Source of the DNA: Nitrospira sp.
GTDB taxonomy: Bacteria > Nitrospirota > Nitrospiria > Nitrospirales > Nitrospiraceae
NCBI GenBank assembly: GCA_016715825.1
Contig: JADJXO010000001.1
Location: 1,193,280 to 1,257,279, forward strand
DNA: 64,000 nucleotides
Reading direction: 5' to 3'
Shown here: one piece after another, positions 61,116 through 64,000 of the stretch
Layout: the number at the start of each line of letters is the position of its first letter
Position numbering within the stretch: the first letter of the stretch is position 1
Position numbers and translations under genes: made by a program
Notes under the pieces: model-generated
Seen by the model: only the letters and a program-made list of their open reading frames with translations
Database searches by the model: none
Told to the model about the DNA's origin: nothing

Positions 61116-61211
61116 ACGCGTATCTTGTCATTCGTGAATCGTCGTACGTAAGCAACTCCCAGCCTCCTCTCCTCCCCGTACGCTTCACACTTCACGCTTC
61201 ACGAGAGAAAC

Positions 61212-62267
61212 ATGACCACCGATGAACTTGAACGACTCCTCGCGCAGCAGCCGGTAGCGGTGCTCCATCGTTTGGCCCGCGGCCGTGTGCAGCGACACTT
61301 TCGCGCCGGCAAGCGACGCCTGATCGAGTTGCTGCTGCAACACTCAGGTCACAATCGCGCCGGTCTCGGAATCTGATCTTCAGGCTCTGCTGGAGGAACG
61401 ACAAGCTCCATCAGAACCGAGCGGACGACGCATGCCAGCCCCTCCATCGATCACCCGAAAAAGATGCAGACGCAGCCTCCACCTCCACCGTCACACGAGC
61501 CCTCCATCTCACTTGCGAGTTGGCTGGAAGGCATCGGCGTGCCGACTCCGCAGCCGTTCATACCGGATCCGTGGCAGACTGAAGCTCTGTCTGCGGTGAG
61601 TGAAACCGACGTCGTGATCAGCGTGCCGACGGGAAGCGGCAAGACCTACGTCGCCATCGATGCAGCTCGCCGCGCCATGGCGGACAATCGTACCGTTATC
61701 TACACCTCCCCACTCAAGGCCCTCTCCAACACAAAATATACGGAGTTCTCTCGGCTGTTTGGAAAAGATACGGTCGGCATTTTGACCGGCGACCGTCAAG
61801 AAAACAGCCAGGCCCCGCTGCTGATCATGACAACGGAAATTCTCCGCAATCTGCTCTACGATGCAGCCGGCGGAGAAATCGATGTCAGATTGGATACGCT
61901 GGGACTGGTCATTTTGGATGAGTCGCAGTATCTGGCCGATCCTGAGCGCGGCGTCGTGTGGGAGGAGACCATCATCTTTTGCCCGTCACAGGCCAGACTC
62001 CTGTTGCTCTCCGCTTCGATCGGGAATCCGCAAGACATTGCCGATTGGCTGACCTCGATCCGGCCCACCGCCTGTCGCTTGGTACGGCATAGCAAGCGCA
62101 CCGTCCCGCTCAGGGCCGGCTATCTCCATCCCAACGGAAAATTATCTCCGCTGTTCAGAACGGTGGAGATCCCGTATGGACACCCCCATCAAATCCATCC
62201 TGAAGCCAAGCGGCTCTTCGTTGAGTACGAAGAAGAAACCCTCCCCTCAGGACGGCCGAGACGATAG
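61212..62267 (+). CDS. N-terminal (ATPase) half of a Ski2-like helicase, frameshifts at the start
   Basis: The firm part (61464-62267, 267 residues) has motif I VPTGSGKTYVAIDAARRA, Ia YTSPLKALSNTKY, Ib MTTEILRN, motif II VILDESQYL and motif III LLLLSASIGNP, and ends SGRPRR at a stop just where the second RecA domain should begin. A start at ATG 61212 (MTTDELERLLAQQPVAVLHR) may be the true N-terminus. It reaches the core only with two frame changes near 61345 and 61455, passing SESDLQALLEERQ. The 96-bp gap before it holds a TTCACGCTTCACG repeat. Confidence 0.82.
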
Positions 62268-62284
62268 CTTGTGCGATTGGGTTG

Positions 62285-63311
62285 CTAGAAGTTCAGCGTG
62301 AGCCCGGCAGTCAGCCCATGGCGGAGGGATTGCATTTCAGTCAGTGGAAACGAACTGGATCGTCCGTTCGCCGCGTGACTTTCCCATGTTCCGTCGATCA
62401 TGCGGTTCCACCAGACCCGATAGCCCGCCTGTACCGCGAGGTACTTTGTCACATACAGCTTCGCCCCGATATCGGCATCGGCTCCAAATCCCACTCCCAT
62501 CATGGTGAAGCTCCGGATCTTGAAGCTCACCGGTCACGACCCGTAGATGGTGGGTATCCTCATTCGTAAAAAGATTGATCGGCTTCAGGACCGCCGAGCC
62601 ATGGCCACTCAGCCACCGAGTCACGTGATATTCTCCCTGCACACCGGTCCGAAGCGAATACCAGGGACTGGTGTTTGAGATGGCAAGGACGGCATTGCTC
62701 ACCGGCGCCCCACCGGGGGCGCAGAGGGGATCGACCCCAGGACTGATAGGATCCAAATCGACAGCGGTTCCCGCTGCCGAACAATGGATCTGCCGAACGC
62801 CGTAGGCCTCATGTTTCTGACGCCAATATTGGAATCCGACGAAGCCGTCGACGGTTCCACGGCCATTAGGAAGGTTGGTCAGTCGCGTTCCCACATCGGC
62901 ATTCACATACCACAGGCTTGCCCCATCAATGTCGCTATGCGTTCGCAAGGACGGGCTCCCCCTGTCCGGTGAGAGAAAATCATCGTCGACCAACCGACCG
63001 CCGCCGATGCCGGCGCCACCGACATTCAGCCGTCCGAAAAAACGTGGCCCGACGGACAGTTTCGCGGTGAACTCCACGACATTGACGGAATGATCGGTGT
63101 ATATCAGTCTTGACGTGGGGTTCCCTAGAGGAAACGAGGTTGACGCATCATGACTCCAGCGCGTATCACCGACACTGATCCAGGTGCCAAGACCAAGCTC
63201 TACTTTCACCCGCTTGTTGGGCGACACTTCCTCCGTAAAACCACGCGAGACAGGGGCAAACGCCAAGATAACCACGAGCAGGAATGAGACGATCAGATTC
63301 AGGGGTTTCAT
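62285..63311 (-). CDS. Outer-membrane beta-barrel protein, one frameshift
   Basis: A signal peptide (MKPLNLIVSFLLVVILAFAP) leads into alternating strands (RVKVELGLGTWISVGDTRWS, VVEFTAKLSVGPRFFGRLNV, TVDGFVGFQYWRQKHEAYG). The frame changes near 62530, after which SFKIRSFTMMGVGFGADADI, GAKLYVTKYLAVQAGYRVWW and the terminal GLTAGLTLNF follow, ending in Phe as barrels do. Whole length is about 340 residues. Function unknown; a porin or surface adhesin barrel is possible. Confidence 0.8.
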
Positions 63312-63406
63312 TTCGATTACCGTTGAAGGATCATACCCGAGACAACACCTTCTGGATAGATCTTTCCGGCTTTTTTGCCTGGTCGTATCTGGGATCGATG
63401 CAAAAA

Positions 63407-63445
63407 GTAAAGGCCACCTCGATCTGAGATCGAGGTGGCCTTTAC
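63407..63445 (-). terminator. Rho-independent terminator of the PEP-CTERM gene
   Basis: GTAAAGGCCACCTCGATC (63407-63424) and GATCGAGGTGGCCTTTAC (63428-63445) form a perfect 18-bp stem with a 3-base loop. On the minus strand it is followed by a T-run (TTTTTG), as expected for a terminator 14 bp after the stop of the upstream gene. Confidence 0.88.
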
Positions 63446-63458
63446 CACAACTACGAAC

Positions 63459-64000
63459 TTAATATCGACTTAACTCTGCGTCCTGAAAGCTCTCCCGGCC
63501 CCAAATGCCCAGTCCCACCAATGCCATGCCAAGCAGAAGGACAGAAGCCGGCTCAGGAACACTTAGCTCCGCATCAAATGAAGTGAGCCGATTGCCCGCC
63601 GTGTGCGTAATCGTAATCACCTGCGTGAGGGAAAAAGGCCCTGCCCCTCCACCAAGCCCGGTCCTGGCATTGGCGAAAGGAGAGTTGGTGATTGCACCAG
63701 AGTTAGTCAGTGAATTGGTCTGGGCAAACAGGGCATTTCCTGGGTCCCAGAACGTTTGATAGCTTATCGATCCTCCGGCTGTCGTGGTCCCCCCGATGCT
63801 CGCATTAAAGGCTTCGTTCGGGACCGTCGTGAACCCTTGCTGACTCAAGCTGATGACAAGTGTCCCACCTGCACCACCGGATTGGTTGATGCTATTCAAA
63901 TCCATGAAGGGCTGGCTCGGAGAGCCCATCTGAGGGAAGGACACGCCGGTAGTCACGTTAAGATTGAAGTTTCCTACAGCCCCAGTAAACACAATGGCTC
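63459..64000 (-). CDS. PEP-CTERM protein (N-terminus outside window)
   Basis: The frame is open to the right edge, so the start and signal peptide are missing. The visible 180 residues are Gly/Thr/Asn-rich beta structure (FNASIGGTTTAGGSISYQTF). The C-terminus has the sorting signal VPEPASVLLLGMALVGLGIW followed by GRE and a short tail. Exosortase processes such proteins at the PEP site for export or surface attachment. The tail after the Arg is longer than usual (about 11 residues). Confidence 0.88.
   Translation of the reverse strand, partial: AIVFTGAVGNFNLNVTTGVSFPQMGSPSQPFMDLNSINQSGGAGGTLVISLSQQGFTTVPNEAFNASIGGTTTAGGSISYQTFWDPGNALFAQTNSLTNSGAITNSPFANARTGLGGGAGPFSLTQVITITHTAGNRLTSFDAELSVPEPASVLLLGMALVGLGIWGRESFQDAELSRY

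Overview
The window looks like a chromosome segment of a Nitrospira-type bacterium (Nitrospirota), and the octaheme hydroxylamine dehydrogenase (hao) gene points to the complete-ammonia-oxidiser (comammox) branch. This rests on gene content only: hao, a copper-protein pair, several sigma-54 two-component systems, a sulfur-carrier cysteine cluster, a PEP-CTERM protein and many small secreted proteins. No rRNA or amo gene is present to settle the taxonomy.

Layout. 1-7.3 kb: a sensor kinase (cut by the left edge) and its NtrC-type regulator, tRNA-Pro, rph-rdgB, an HD-GYP response regulator and a hypothetical. 7.5-22.3 kb: a periplasmic redox and regulation block with a cupredoxin/YVTN protein, a multicopper oxidase, a NarL-type regulator, a broken TonB receptor, an ABC-type binding protein with a sensor kinase, a second NtrC-type regulator and a badly disrupted hao. 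Four gaps in this block share a tandem 16-bp dyad. In three of them a sigma-54-like promoter lies 130-175 bp further on, so these genes may form one regulon. 22.3-40.3 kb: metH, small exported proteins, a heme-oxygenase-like enzyme with an FGE-like protein, FmdB, HemW, a ClpS-like adaptor, HD-GYP, a flavodiiron-type beta-lactamase-fold protein and hydrolases. 40.5-43 kb: a small accessory island with a frameshifted unknown gene, an IS630 element, a decayed copy of the neighbouring dsbA-like gene and a HicAB pair. 43-48 kb: a DsbA-like lipoprotein, DUF2442, TPM, nucleotidyltransferase-like, flavin monooxygenase and PLD-like genes. 48.1-53.4 kb: a tight operon of two sulfur carriers, two E1-like activators, cysteine synthase, threonine synthase, a NIL protein and a JAMM peptidase. 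This is the parts list for protein-thiocarboxylate sulfur transfer. 53.4-64 kb: small zinc proteins, an MsbA-type ABC exporter, peptide deformylase, a HEAT-repeat protein, glgC, a Ski2-like helicase whose two halves lie in swapped order, an outer-membrane barrel and a PEP-CTERM protein.

Quality note. Single-base indels appear in several otherwise sound genes (multicopper oxidase, second ntrC, cysK, def, helicase, barrel protein, transposase), often at G or C runs. hao and the TonB receptor carry many more lesions than their neighbours. Whether that is real decay or local assembly error cannot be decided from the sequence alone.
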